The notes beneath the pieces are model-generated. The model searched no databases. It saw only the letters and a list, made by a program, of their open reading frames with translations, and was not told the DNA's origin. From contig NC_064679.1 in assembly GCF_023278565.1 (NCBI RefSeq), positions 1,302,001-1,366,000 on the forward strand: a stretch of 64,000 nt of DNA. The letters run 5' to 3'. This stretch comes from Colletotrichum lupini (lineage: Eukaryota; Ascomycota; Sordariomycetes; Glomerellales; Glomerellaceae). Position numbers and translations under genes: made by a program. Positions 1-11,900 of this stretch are shown here, in pieces. Position 1 is the stretch's first letter; every line of letters begins with the position of its first letter.

Positions 1-1021
1 GCACAGGTTATGACCTGAGCAACTCCATCTTCTCCCCCGACGGTCGCAACTTCCAAGTCGAGTATGCCGTCAAGGCCGTCGAGAACGGTGGCACATCCAT
101 CGGTATCCGGTGCAAGGGTGGTGTCGTCCTCGCCGTCGAAAAGATCATTGCCTCCAAGTTATGGAAGCCCAATGCCAACAAGCGTATTGCTACCATTGAC
201 AGACATCTCGGTGTTGTAAGTCATCCGTTCCCCTCCCGCAGTCAATTTACCCCTCCCTCCCCTGCCTCGATATGCATTGTAGCTTCCGAGAGTAGCTTTA
301 CCAAACCCTCACGACCTGCCTATCTGCATATCTCTCTGCTCTATTGGCCAGACTAACAAATCAAAAGGTCTACTCAGGCATGATCCCCGATGGCCGCCAC
401 TTCGTCGACCGCGCCCGTGAAGAAGCCCGCGGCTGGCGCGACACCTTCAAGACTCCCATCTCCACCGCCGACCTCGCAGCCCGCATGGGCGGCTACCTCC
501 AAGCCTACACCCTCTACTCCTCAGTCCGTCCATTCGGCATTACCGCCATTGTCGGTGGTTTCGACCCCTCTACCGAGACCCCCGTTGACGGCGAAGTTGG
601 TTCTGGCCCCAAGGTCGGTGCTGGCGGCAAGGACACCACCAAGAAGCACGGTGGTCCCTTCCTCTACATGATCGAGCCTTCCGGTCTCTACTGGGGCTAC
701 TACGGTGCTGCTACTGGCAAGGGCCGTCAAGCCGCCAAGGCAGAGCTCGAGAAGCTCGACCTCGCTGATGGCGGACTGACGTTGGAGGACGCCGTTAAGG
801 AGGCTGCCCGCATCATCTACGTCGCCCACGACGACAACAAGGACAAGGAGTTTGAGCTCGAGATGAGCTGGATCAGTGATATTGACGGCCCCACCAAGGG
901 CCGCCACGAAGAGGTGCCCAAGGAGCTGCGCGAGGAGGCGGAGCGGTTTGCCAAGAAGTCACTCGAGGGCGATGACGACGATGACGAGGACAAGAAGGAG
1001 GACGACAAGAAGGAGGAGTAG
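1..1021 (+). CDS. PRE10: Proteasome subunit alpha type-3 (20S core alpha7), 5' partial
   Basis: This is a structural alpha subunit of the 20S proteasome core, in the outer ring that gates substrate entry; it acts in cytosol and nucleus. Exons are 1..215 (frame opens at base 3) and 368..1021, separated by a 152-nt intron with a GTAAGT donor and a GACTAAC branch site about 15 nt before the acceptor. The first visible residues, [20 protein letters not shown], are the proteasome alpha-subunit signature, so only about half a dozen residues are missing upstream. The second exon carries the rest of the Ntn-hydrolase fold, and the protein ends in an Asp/Glu/Lys-rich acidic tail typical of this subunit. 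It is convergent with the pyruvate carboxylase gene. The identification is firm; the true start lies outside the window. Confidence 0.95.
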
Positions 1022-3157
1022 GGCATCGACAGCGAGGCGTGATTGGGTCCTGGCGATGAGTAGAGCGGTGGCATTACGACAGAATGAGACGAAATCAAAA
1101 AAAAAGAAATCTGTCAAACACAACACAGGGGAAGCTGCCGCCGTTGGGGGAATGGCGTTCCAGATGACCTTTGTGTACTTGTAAAAACACCATGATGAGG
1201 GCTATGGCGGCTGGATCATAGACTAATGAGACCTGGTTTGGGCAAGACTTAGGATTGCAAGGACTTGTGTGAAGCGTGATTGTTGCTGGCGAGGTCCAAG
1301 ACGAGGTGCTGGGTCAAGCGATGGCCGTTTCTTTCAGCTACCTGCACCAGCAATTTCCAGTACCTCTGTCCCACGTCATAGGTTTCTGGTGCTTTACGAT
1401 CAAAGAGATGAGCAATTCCGGACACGGCCGTCTCACCCATATCAAGCCACGGGCAGAGGCACAGAAACGTGCTTTATCTCTATACTGGCTGCAAGAGGAG
1501 TATAGGCGGTCTGGGCGTCTTTTTCCTTTTCTCTTCAGTTCGAGGCGTCTAAAGTCTACAGGATAAGAGGAGGAAGTCGCTCTGCGGAGAGGGGGGGGGG
1601 GGCATGCAATGTAAAGATCCCGAATCAATGCGAAGCAGCTGAGAGAGATTTTCCCATCCCGGGCAGTTTTCGCTTGCCTTTCCTTTGCCCTCGGAAGTGT
1701 GGCTCGCACTTCTGTTGCGGGTGCCGTCTCTGGCGGAGGACTTGGCGGAGGAGAGTGACTGCCCTCACGGCGAGAATGTGGCGTCGGTTGATGTGGATCG
1801 GTGAATGTTGTGAGTGGTTCATGTGTCTAGCCAGCTTGAGATAAGTTATTCACCCTTGCTCCCAGTCTTAGATCCTTATTATTGTCTGCGTTGTATTCTG
1901 GTGGGCACACGCAGACGCGGTGGGCTGGGATGGGAGAACCCGTACACGCCTGATCTTGGGGCGATGAGATTCGCTGCCCTGATTATAAGATACAGACGAC
2001 GCTTTGTGTTTATCTCTAATGCTAGGAAAAAGTCGACGAGAAAAGACATGAAGTTGCCTGACTCGAAAAATGGTCTCAAGCCGGCTTCATTCCGCCCCTA
2101 TCATGACGATGCTAGGAATTGACTAGGATGAAGGAGGCAGGGAGGAAGGCATATTATACCTTTTTATCTGCTTGAGTTGATTTCAAGAGATAACCCAGGT
2201 GCCCCCCTCCTGTGAAGAAACAAGAAGATACGTTGGTAAGATGGCTCACCAAGGACTTCCATCGTCGACGAGAGAGGTGGCCACTATCCGGCTCACTCAT
2301 AGACGATGACAGTAACAGAAACGAGACAAGGACTTGAAACACTATGAGAAGACTGTCTATCCGATCGACCTTGTTTCCACTACTAAAATTGCACTCATCA
2401 TCGACACTAGACGACACTCTCGGTCTACTCCTCGTGTAGATCTCAATGGTCTGGCTCTTGCCGACTCGGAGAACAATTTGGACGACGAGCAATGCGAGGA
2501 AACCGAGGAACAGAAGGAACTACGTCGAGCAAACGTTTATAACTACTAGAATAACTTACGACGCGGCTCCCGCTTGCTTTAGACAACCTTGCTGAGTATG
2601 AAGAATTGACGAATGGATGGTGATTGAGATTGTTGGCTTACTCTCGTCGAACTCTCAAAGTCACCGGACTTTGCTATTTGTATCTATGCTATAGAGGAAG
2701 GGGGCCGTGTCTTTCGTTCGGTCGTCCTTATAACTAATAACCCCCAAGATAGGAGACTTCAGGCAATGACTTCCACCATGAGCTGGATGCCAAATAATCT
2801 ATTGAAGAGTCTTTGATAGTACGGTGCTAGCTAGGACGCTCGTCAACAAGAAGAAGGGTACGCATCCATGTGGTATTCCGTTTGGGATAGTGTCAGGGAG
2901 ACGAGGGGCCGCGATGCTGCCACAGACGACGAAAGCACCAGGCACAGAGATGACACTGAGCACAGAGAAAACACTGGTTCTAAAATGTACTTCAATTCAA
3001 ACTACCAATATAAACCGTTCATCACGCCCCAGAGATTTTTCTCATGTCGAATTCCATGCCTCTTTGGTTTTCTCGCTAAATATTTGGAATCATAAATAAA
3101 GAATTCAAAGGAAAGTTGCCGCTCTGCCGTAACCCAGCCAGGGTCCCCTTATCCCAT
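1022..3157. other. Convergent spacer between PRE10 and pyruvate carboxylase
   Basis: About 2.1 kb, long for the gap between two convergent fungal genes. It must hold both 3' untranslated regions. I see no convincing coding region; the open frames are short and have no recognisable content. It contains an uninterrupted run of 12 G at 1591-1602. Confidence 0.6.
1591..1602 (+). repeat. G12 homopolymer
   Basis: Twelve consecutive G on the + strand, one of several G or C runs of at least 10 nt in the noncoding parts of this window. Confidence 0.95.
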
Positions 3158-6100
3158 TTAAGCCTTGACAATTCTGCACACCAAGTCGGAGCCGTCGACT
3201 GAGTCGCCCTCCTTGACCTGGAGGGTCGACACCTTGCCGTTGTGCGGGGCGGAGATAACCATTTCCTAGGATTGAATGTTAGTAAACAAATTAAGATGGT
3301 AGCTAAATACGAAGCAAAACTTACCATCTTCATGGCGCTAAGAACAGCAATGGGGTCGCCCTTCTTGACATCAGAGCCCTCCTTGATACGGAGCTCAACG
3401 AGCACACCGGCCATGGGAGCGCCGACTTGGCTAGAGTCGGAGGCATCGGCCTTGGGACGGCTGACGTTCTCGACGGAAGCCTTGTTGTCGTCGACAGTAA
3501 CCTGTCTGACCTCACCGTTCATCTCGTAGAACACCTCGCGCTGGCCAGTGTTCTCGCTGAGAGGACCAATGGCCAAGAGCTTGAGGATAAGAACCTTGCC
3601 CTTCTCGAGCTCGACGTGGAACTCCTCGCCAATCTCGGGACGAGACAGGAAGTACTTTGTCGGCAGGACGGAGAGATCGCCGTACTTCTGGATGAACTTC
3701 TTGTAGTCCTCAAAGACCTTGGGGTACATGACGTACGCGGCGATGTCGCACTCCGTGACGGGACCGCCGAACTTCTTGTGCAGATCGCGCTTGATCTTAG
3801 CGAAGTCGACAGGCTCGAGGAACAGACCGGGGCGCTTGTCCAGCTTTCTGCGGCCGCGGAGGGCGTCGGAACGCAGAGGCTCGGGAAATCCGCCGTACGG
3901 CTGACCCATAAGACCCTCGAGGAATTCGAGGACAGAGCCGGGGAAGTCGAGCTCACTGGCGCGAGCCTTGACGTCCTCAGCGGACAGCTTGTTGGAGACC
4001 ATGAATTGGGCAAGGTCACCGACAACCTTGGAGGTAGGAGTGACCTTGACGATGTCGCCAAGAAGGTCGTTGGCATGCTCGTAGGCCTTCTTGGTCTCGG
4101 CCCACTGGGTACCAAGACCAAGCTGGGAAGCCTGGAACATCATGTTGGTGAGCTGGCCACCGGGAATCTCGTGCTCGTACACCTCGGGATCGGGACCGCT
4201 GAGGTGGGCCTCGAAAGGAGAGTAGAGGAGACGCAGCTGGGACCAGTAGAAGTCCAAAGCACGAACGTGGGCAGGGTTCAAGCCGGTGTCGTGCTCACTG
4301 CCCTCGAGAGAGGCAATGATGGCGTTGATACTCGGCTGAGAGGTCATGCCGGACAAGCTGTCAGTGGCAGCGTCGACAGCGTCAGCACCAGCCTTGGCGC
4401 AGGCGACCATGGACGCAACACCAGTACCGGCGGAGTCGTGGGTGTGGACGTGAATGGGGAGATCGGGGTACTTGGCACGGATGGCACCGACCAGCTTGGT
4501 GGCAGCGTACGGCTTCAAGACACCAGCCATATCCTTGAGACCAAGAACGTGGATGTCGAGAGCGACGAGCTTGTCGACGAGGTCGAGGTAGTACTCCAGG
4601 TTGTACTTCTTCTTGGGGTTCAACACTGTAACGTTTATTAGCAAAAGAAACATAACTCATGATGACAGTTAAAGAAAGGGAACACTTGCAGTCGCCGGAA
4701 ATGCAAACTGTTCCTTCAACGACACCACCGGCCTTGTGGACGGCCTTGATACCGACCTCGAGCTGGTCGATGTCGTTCAAAGCATCAAAGACACGGAAGA
4801 TATCGACACCGTTCTTCTTAGCATGCTCGACAAAGTGGTCGATGGCGTTATCAGGGAGCGATGAGTACGCAACACCGTTGGCTCCACGGAGAAGCATCTG
4901 GAAGGGAATGTTGGGAACTGCCTTTCGCATGCGGCGAAGACGGTCCCAGGGGTCTTCGTAGAGGAAGCGGTAGGCAACGTCGAAGGTGGCACCTCCCCAG
5001 CACTCCAGAGAGTACAGGTTGCTCAGGCCGTGGCTAGTCTCCTTAGCAATGTTGAGCAAATCAACGGTACGGACACGGGTGGCCAGCAGAGACTGATGGG
5101 CATCACGCCATGTGGTGTCCATGAGCAGCGTTCCCTTGTACTCGCGGACAGCCTTGGCGAAGGCCTTGGGACCCTGCTCAGTGATGATCTGTCTCCAGCC
5201 CTTCGTGCAGGTCGCGGAGACGTCGACCTTGGAGCCATCCTCATTGAGGAGCTCGGGAAGGATGATGTCGCCCTTGAACTTGGGCTCGCCAATCTGGCCC
5301 TTGATGCTGCTACCGTTGACGGCGACGTCACCGAGGTAGGCGAGAAGCTTCTGAGCACGGTTCTGGCTGCCAATGAGGTCGAACAACTGAGGAGTGTCGT
5401 CGATGAAGGTGGTCCAGCAGTTGCCGTCAATGAAGGTGGGGTGAGTAAGGAGGGAAGCGAGGAAAGGAATGTTGGTCTTGACGCCGCGAATACGGAATTC
5501 GACAAGGGCACGGAGGACCTTTCTCCTAGCAATCTCGTAGGTGGAACCGTGGCAGGTGCACTTGACCAACATGGAATCGTAGTAAGGGGTAATGACAGCA
5601 CCGGCGAAACCGTTACCGCCGTCGAGACGGACACCGTTGCCACCAGCGGAGCGGTAGACCTCAATCTTTCCGGTGTCAGGCTGGAAGCCCTTGGCGGGGT
5701 CTTCAGTAGTGATTCTGCACTGAATGGCGAAACCTCTGGTGGAGATGCGGTCCTGGGTCAGACCAAGCTGCTGCAGGGTGGCACCGGCAGCGATCTGGAT
5801 CTGAGCGGCCACGATATCGATACCCGTGATCTCTTCCGTGATGGTGTGCTCGACCTGGATACGGGGGTTGATCTCGATAAAGTAGTATCTGTTCTGCTGG
5901 TCGACCAAGAACTCGGCGGTACCGGCGTTGCGGTAGTTGACCGACTTGGCCAGCTTGACGGCGTCGTTGAGAATGGCATCGCGGACGTCGGAGGGAAGGT
6001 CCTTGGCGGGGGCGATCTCAACGACCTTCTGGTGACGACGCTGGACGGAGCAGTCACGCTCGTACAGGTGGACAATGTTGCCGTGGTTGTCACCGAGAAG

Positions 6101-7410
6101 CTGGACCTCAATGTGCTTGGGCTTGTCCAAAAATCGCTCGACGAAGACTGTGCCGTTGCCGAAGGCGGACTTGGCCTCGGAGGTGGCTCTCTCAAAGTTC
6201 TCCTTCAGGGTCTCCTGGTCGCGGACGACACGCATACCACGACCACCACCACCGTAGGCAGCCTTGATGATGATGGGGAAACCATATTGATCGGTGAAGC
6301 TCTTGACCTCCTCAAAGGTGGCGACGGCGCCTTCGGTACCGGGAACGACGGGGACACCGGCAGCGATAGCGAGGGTTCGGGCTGAGACCTTGTCACCGAG
6401 CGAGTCAATGACATCGGCGGAGGGACCAACGAACTAAGAAGGCACATCGAGTCAGTAGTGTTATCAGATTTTAGGGGGAGATTTTAGCGGGATGTCTCAC
6501 GATCAGACCGGCCTTCTCAACGTTGCGAGCGAACTCGGCGTTTTCTGAGAGGAAACCATAACCTTTTGGCGGTGTGTTAGTGTCTTGACCACAGCATCTG
6601 GACAAGATGCGTTTTCTTACCAGGATGGATCATTTGCGCGCCGTGCTCGACGGCAATCTTGATAATCTCGTCTCCAGCGAGATAGGCACCGACCGGGGTG
6701 TACTGGCCGCGCTTGCCAATGACGTATGCCTCATCGGCCTCTGTGGAACGCGGGTTAGAAGGGTGCTTTGGGGAATGTTCAAAGGCTAGATGGGGGCTTA
6801 CTCTGTCTGTGCATGGAGAGACGGTCCTCATAACTGTCAGGGAGTTAGTATGTAGAGCTTGGTGGTTGCCCAGGTGGTGCGCTGTACCTGAAGACTGCGA
6901 TGGTGTGCAGCGAAAGCTCGTGGGCCTGTAGAGAGTCAGCGCTGGGTCTTCTAGCGCCAGGACGGCCGTGTTAGTTGGAAGAAGTTGGGTAACATACTGT
7001 TCTGAAGATCTAGACACATTCCAACGTAAGCATCACTGTTTCTGAAGCATTACCTGAGCTGGAACAAGAATCAACATACACGAATGGCTAGAAGGTGGTG
7101 GTGGTTAGCTTGCGTGAGTCAGGAACTCGGCTGGATGGAAGCACTTACGAATTTCACCACGGTTGGCCACTGTAGAGGGGTAAAAGACAAAGGGTCAGCA
7201 TAGTTCTTGGATCCAGATCCAATAGCGCGAGAAGCCAGGGGGAGAGAATCCAATGGCCTCTCGAGAAAGCTGCGACTCACCCAAGATCTTCTTCAGGTGC
7301 ATGATGCTCGAGTTGGCGCGGATGTGGTGGATGGTCTGGGGGTCCTTCTGGACCTCCTCAACGTCGCCGTCCTCGAAGACATCGTTGAAGGTGACCTGTG
7401 TTTGAGCCAT
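3158..7410 (-). CDS. PYC: Pyruvate carboxylase, 11 exons including three tiny ones
   Basis: Biotin enzyme that carboxylates pyruvate to oxaloacetate using ATP and bicarbonate; cytosolic in most fungi. CDS is complement(3158..3265, 3325..4625, 4690..6433, 6501..6562, 6621..6740, 6802..6833, 6888..6925, 6998..7009, 7080..7087, 7149..7169, 7281..7410): 3,576 nt, 1,191 residues, close to the roughly 1,180 of yeast Pyc. The start MAQTQVTFND leads into KKILVANRGEIPIRIFRTAH of the biotin carboxylase domain. The ATP-grasp loop GGGGRGM is near residue 205 and the carboxyltransferase motif TTWRDAHQSL near 580. The biotinylated lysine is in SAMKM, about residue 1155, followed by a 35-residue C-terminal exon. 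Exons of 21, 8 and 12 nt encode the start of the biotin carboxylase domain. The intron at 4626..4689 has a GC donor (GCAAGT): only this splice keeps SGD-LLNPKKKYN in frame. Confidence 0.97.
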
Positions 7411-7420
7411 ATTGGGCGGT

Positions 7421-7434
7421 TGTGTGTGTGTGTG
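7421..7434 (-). repeat. (CA)7 tract in the pyruvate carboxylase 5' leader
   Basis: TG repeats on the + strand, read as CA on the gene's strand, ending 11 nt before the start codon of pyruvate carboxylase. It probably lies in the 5' untranslated leader; no function can be claimed. Confidence 0.8.
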
Positions 7435-8970
7435 AAGAGAGGACAGGAAGGAAGAAGAGGAAGACCGAACGGATTCAGAAGCTACGACGGCCCGTATTTG
7501 AATGGACCAAGGAGCAGGGGAAGCTGTTGAGGTCTCAGTTGCGAGACAATTGCGTCGGGGTGTCGGTTGGCGGGGTGGTTTGGTCTGGGTAACTTTGGTT
7601 TGGGTTGGTGGGGTTATCTCCCAGGTCTCCCAAGCTTTAAGCCGGTCTAGGTCTGGGTCCAGGGCCGGTTCGGACGTGCCGCTGGGTTTGGACTTCTGCC
7701 GCCTGGCTTTTTTTTTGCTCTCCTCAGGTGCAGATCAGGCGCAGCAGGATGCGGCGGCGCGGGTACAAGGCCAGGGGTGACTGATGAGCCGAAGACCGAA
7801 GTTTGAAGCGCGCAACTGTTGTTGTTGCTTGTGCTGCTGTGACTGCTGGTTTGTGGTTTGCGGTGGTGTGTGGGCTGCGGAAGTTGAGCCGAGGGGGTAT
7901 CGATTCGACACGAGAGGTGAAGATTAAGAGCCGAGGGGTAGCTCTGGGAGGGGAGCTGCTGCTTGTCTTCTCTACCGGGGAGAGAGAGAGTAGGGAGGAG
8001 CTTCGATGACAGGCGAGCACAGCTCTACTCTATTAACACCCGTCCGACCGAGAGGGACAGAAAGTGGGTGTCGGTGGTGGGGGGGTATGACGGTGGTGGA
8101 TGCGAGTAGGTACGGATGGTTGTTGAGTGGTATCTTATGGAGGAGCACAAACAACGAAGCAAAGCAGCTGACAGCAACTACAGCAAGTATGGTAGAGAGC
8201 CAGCAAAAGAGGTGGAAGCACGGAGGACGAGAAGAGGAAGTGAGAAAGGACGGGATGAACTGGAAGCTTGAGGGACGAGGGGATTTATTGTAATTTGAAA
8301 GCTGGGAGCTTGTAAGTAGCTGTGTCAGGGCTCGCTCGATACATGTATCAATGGATGGGCTGGTTCCCCCCGTCTTCACAACTCTGTTGTGCTTCGGCTG
8401 TAAGTAGATACTTCGTGTAAGACTGAGGTGTAGCAGTAGTCACAATCTCATGGTAGACAGCCCCTGGCAAACATTCTTTCGTCCAGAGTGCGTAACGGGC
8501 CATGATCTGTGATGAGTAGGTACACCCCAGCTTAGACCGAATAATGGCAGACAGAGATAGACCAGACCAGGCCAGGCCAGATCCATCCGCCCATGTCCAC
8601 CGTCCACCCTCAGTCACAGTTCAGACCAAGCCAATCTTGGTGTTGCAGATGGCCGGAGTGACTTGCTCAACGGCAGGGAACCCGCGACGACGATGCTGTG
8701 ACTGGAGACTGGAGGCTGGCGGCTGGAGCTGGGATTGAGTGACATGACAAGAAAAGAGACGGAGAGCGAGGGACTTGTCCACCCCTCGGTGTCATGAAGG
8801 AGGGAACCTTGTCTTCAGCTGCTAGCGCCAAAGTAAAGTATTTCTTGAGGGTCGTCTGTACCGGTGTACTTCCATGGCTGCAATTCACAGCCAGAGATGC
8901 AAGAGGGACGCGTTGCAGACGCCGCTGGGACGGTGAAGATTTGGCTCAGACGGAGCATAGGATGGTGGTG

Positions 8971-8989
8971 GGATGGATGGATGGATGGA
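8971..8989 (+). repeat. (GGAT) microsatellite
   Basis: Nearly five tandem GGAT units in the spacer upstream of pyruvate carboxylase. Confidence 0.9.
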
Positions 8990-11900
8990 GGGGAAGAAGA
9001 GGGGGAGGGGTGAGACCGCGGAACATGTACCAAGGTACCGAGGTACAAGGTACATCCATACCTAGATCCCTAGGCAGGTAGTTTTCCCCCCTTCCCTTCC
9101 TGCCCCCCTCGTCCACTGACACTCCTTGATTGTGGTAGCTGCCCTGTCTAGGACAGGAGCTTAGGCCACTCTGCGATGTAAGCTGCACTACTCAAACAGC
9201 CGCTTTGTCGCGGCAAGAAGGACAAGAGAAAAAAAAAGAAGGAGCCTCCAGAGAGTCCAGAGGGGGAAAGAAGAGACCCAAGAAAGTCACCCCCGAACGC
9301 TATTAGGTACACGATATGCCCATCAACCACCAAGACGATGACTGGACCGAAAATGACATGCCATAACATGCAATGGAATGTCTCCCCGGCATTCGGCTTC
9401 TCGATGTTCATCTCCCATGTCCCCCACCTGACTGACGACAACGGCGGCATGGCATGGCTGATCCTCGCACTTGGGATGTCTGCAGTCCACCGCCTCGCCT
9501 TGCTGCCGTCCTTGGCATTAGGTTGAGACGGATGCAGAGCAGTGTCACTCAAGTTCCATTTCCAAATGCCTTCAACTTGATGACTCCATCTTGAAGAGGA
9601 AAGTTGATGGAAAGGCCCGACAACCTGCCAAGGATCAAGGTGCGACAGGTACCCGTATCCAGTATCCATACCGCGTAGGAAACGTCCATGGGAGACCAAC
9701 CTGAGATGCTGATACCTCTTGGCTCTGCAATGCCCCCGCGAGAGAAACGCCGTGAGAGTCTGAGAAGAAGGACGCCTGCCCTGAGAATAGCAGCAAGACC
9801 CCCAATCCCCGCCCATCCCTGACCGAGATCTGTTTCCACCGGCTCCAGCCTCCGTCTCCGTTTATTAGGTCGTCTCCAGCCCGCCGGCGCCTTGACCGCA
9901 GCTCCTGAGACGATTGGTGAGGATAGCCAAGAGATCTACCTTCAACAGAAACGACCCCCAAAGAAACACTGTTATCTTTAGAATATGGAACAGCCTCATA
10001 GTGAACATGGCAAACCAGAAGAACCTCACGAGAGGCGTCTACCAGGACCCTCAAACACAAGGCCTAGATCTGAAGAATGCAGCCAGCAGTAACAGAAAAT
10101 AAATAAATATTCTAAAAGTAAAGAAAGATTGGCGGGGTCGCAAAACACCGCTAGACCAGAAGGAATTGACCAACCAGAGCCTGCCGATACAAACAGCTCT
10201 ACTCCGGTTGACTAACGGTTTCTCGAGGCGACAACTCCAGGATGGGGTTAGTGACATTGCCAGCATGACAAGTGCCTGCTGTCTGTCTATGGGCAACATG
10301 GGAAACAGCAGACAAGCACTGTCAACCGATACAAGCAATAAGTGCCTATGCTCGTTACGAGTTCTCAGGAAGCAAGACAGATTGGCACCGACAGCATCCT
10401 GTGCAAACAAATGCAAGTTAACAACTGGACTTGCCAATTCAATGAACATCAGTATGGAAAGCAACCCAGGGGGTAAAATGTACCTTGTACTTCGCGCCTG
10501 TCTTTTTCATCTTTTTTGAAGGTAGGTACGGGTGGTGGCGCCTGTCACAAGGCAATACCGCAATTACCATGAGCAACTAGCGGCAGGCAGACCGACAGCA
10601 CTGCACCTCACTCTTTCCTTCCTCAGTGCTCTCGGCTTCCCTTCCACCCTCAGGTACCTTGTAAGTTACCTTACCCCAAGTTGCCGTCTACCATGTCACA
10701 TCAACTCGTCAACTCCCGAAAGAAAAGCAAAACATTCGGCAAACTTCGCGATGCCACGAGCACTTCACGGCTTCACGAGAATAACCTCATGGGTCTTCAG
10801 GGCCTCTTGACTGCCGAAGCCGAGGATAACACGGCTTTGCGCCGTGTCCTTCGGGCGTCCGCGTCTTGAAACCAGCACCACTGCCACCAAATCACCACAA
10901 CTACCGGCTACTCCCTTTTTGCTTCGGGACAACTCGACGCGATATCAGCCTTTGATGGATAATCTTTCACCTGCTCGTCAACTCGTCCCTGACCTTTTTC
11001 GCCCTTTCTGCCCCGCGGTCCAATCCATTGCACAATGCGGGGTGACTTTCACAGGGTTCATCCGTTCGGCGCGTCATGCTGTACTCGTGCCCCTTTATCA
11101 TTGTTCCCGAGGTGTGTGCTAGGTACCGCTTACAGCCTACGGCAACGAGAGAGCAAAGGAGACCGAAGATATCGTCGACCTCGGTTTCTTGCCCCGAGGG
11201 ACATGGCGGCGGCTTGACGGGTCACGGCTGCGTGCCCAGGAACGACGACAAGGCAGGCCACGCCGACCTTGGCCCGGCCTGGCTATCCCACCCAGCCGCC
11301 AACCAACCTCCGCCCACACTTTCTGTTCTTCAATTAGGGGGATGGACATCACCACATGTGCAACAGGCCAGCAATACGTACGAGGCCACACGGGGGGTAT
11401 GGAAGCGCACCACCCCCCAGACCGTCCAGGTTCTTCTCAATCTTGACAAAACCACGCATCTCCATAAATTACTTGAGCGTTATTCCCGGTCCACTAGTCA
11501 GATCTCTCCCACTACCAACTCCAATCTCGCATCATTGGTTACATGAGTTATCTGGGCTGTCCTGGATTCCTAGACCACCTTCGGATCGACTTTACAACGT
11601 CTTTGAAAACGACAACGACGACGGAGGGTTGGAAACGTCAAATCAGTATAGATGCAAGTCTTCGCATCAGCCATCTGATTCTCGACTCATCACACCGCCA
11701 AGGTGCCATGCTGGATCTCACTTGCGCTGCAAGTTCAAGGGCGACTCGGCCAGATTATCCTACGCAGCTAAGCCCGGACTACTGGGTAACCTACGATCCA
11801 AGACTCTTGGCCCCCCATCTGCAACAAGGCTATTTTTTTCTTTCCGTTTCCTCTTTCTGCCCCCCCAGATCGCGCAAGCACCAAAGCGGCGTTGGCAAGG

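Noticed and set aside
3427..4641. 404-codon open frame on the + strand opposite pyruvate carboxylase
   Set aside because: It is antisense to strongly conserved carboxylase exons; GC-rich third positions of the real gene remove stops in this frame. Its content (repetitive Leu/Val/Gly/Asp) is not protein-like.
5030..6385. 451-codon open frame opposite pyruvate carboxylase
   Set aside because: Same explanation: codon-bias shadow of the biotin carboxylase domain on the other strand.
9148..9816. 222-codon minus-strand frame in the 6-kb spacer
   Set aside because: Rich in Ser, Gly, Trp and His with no domain-like pattern, and overlapped by other frames; treated as chance.
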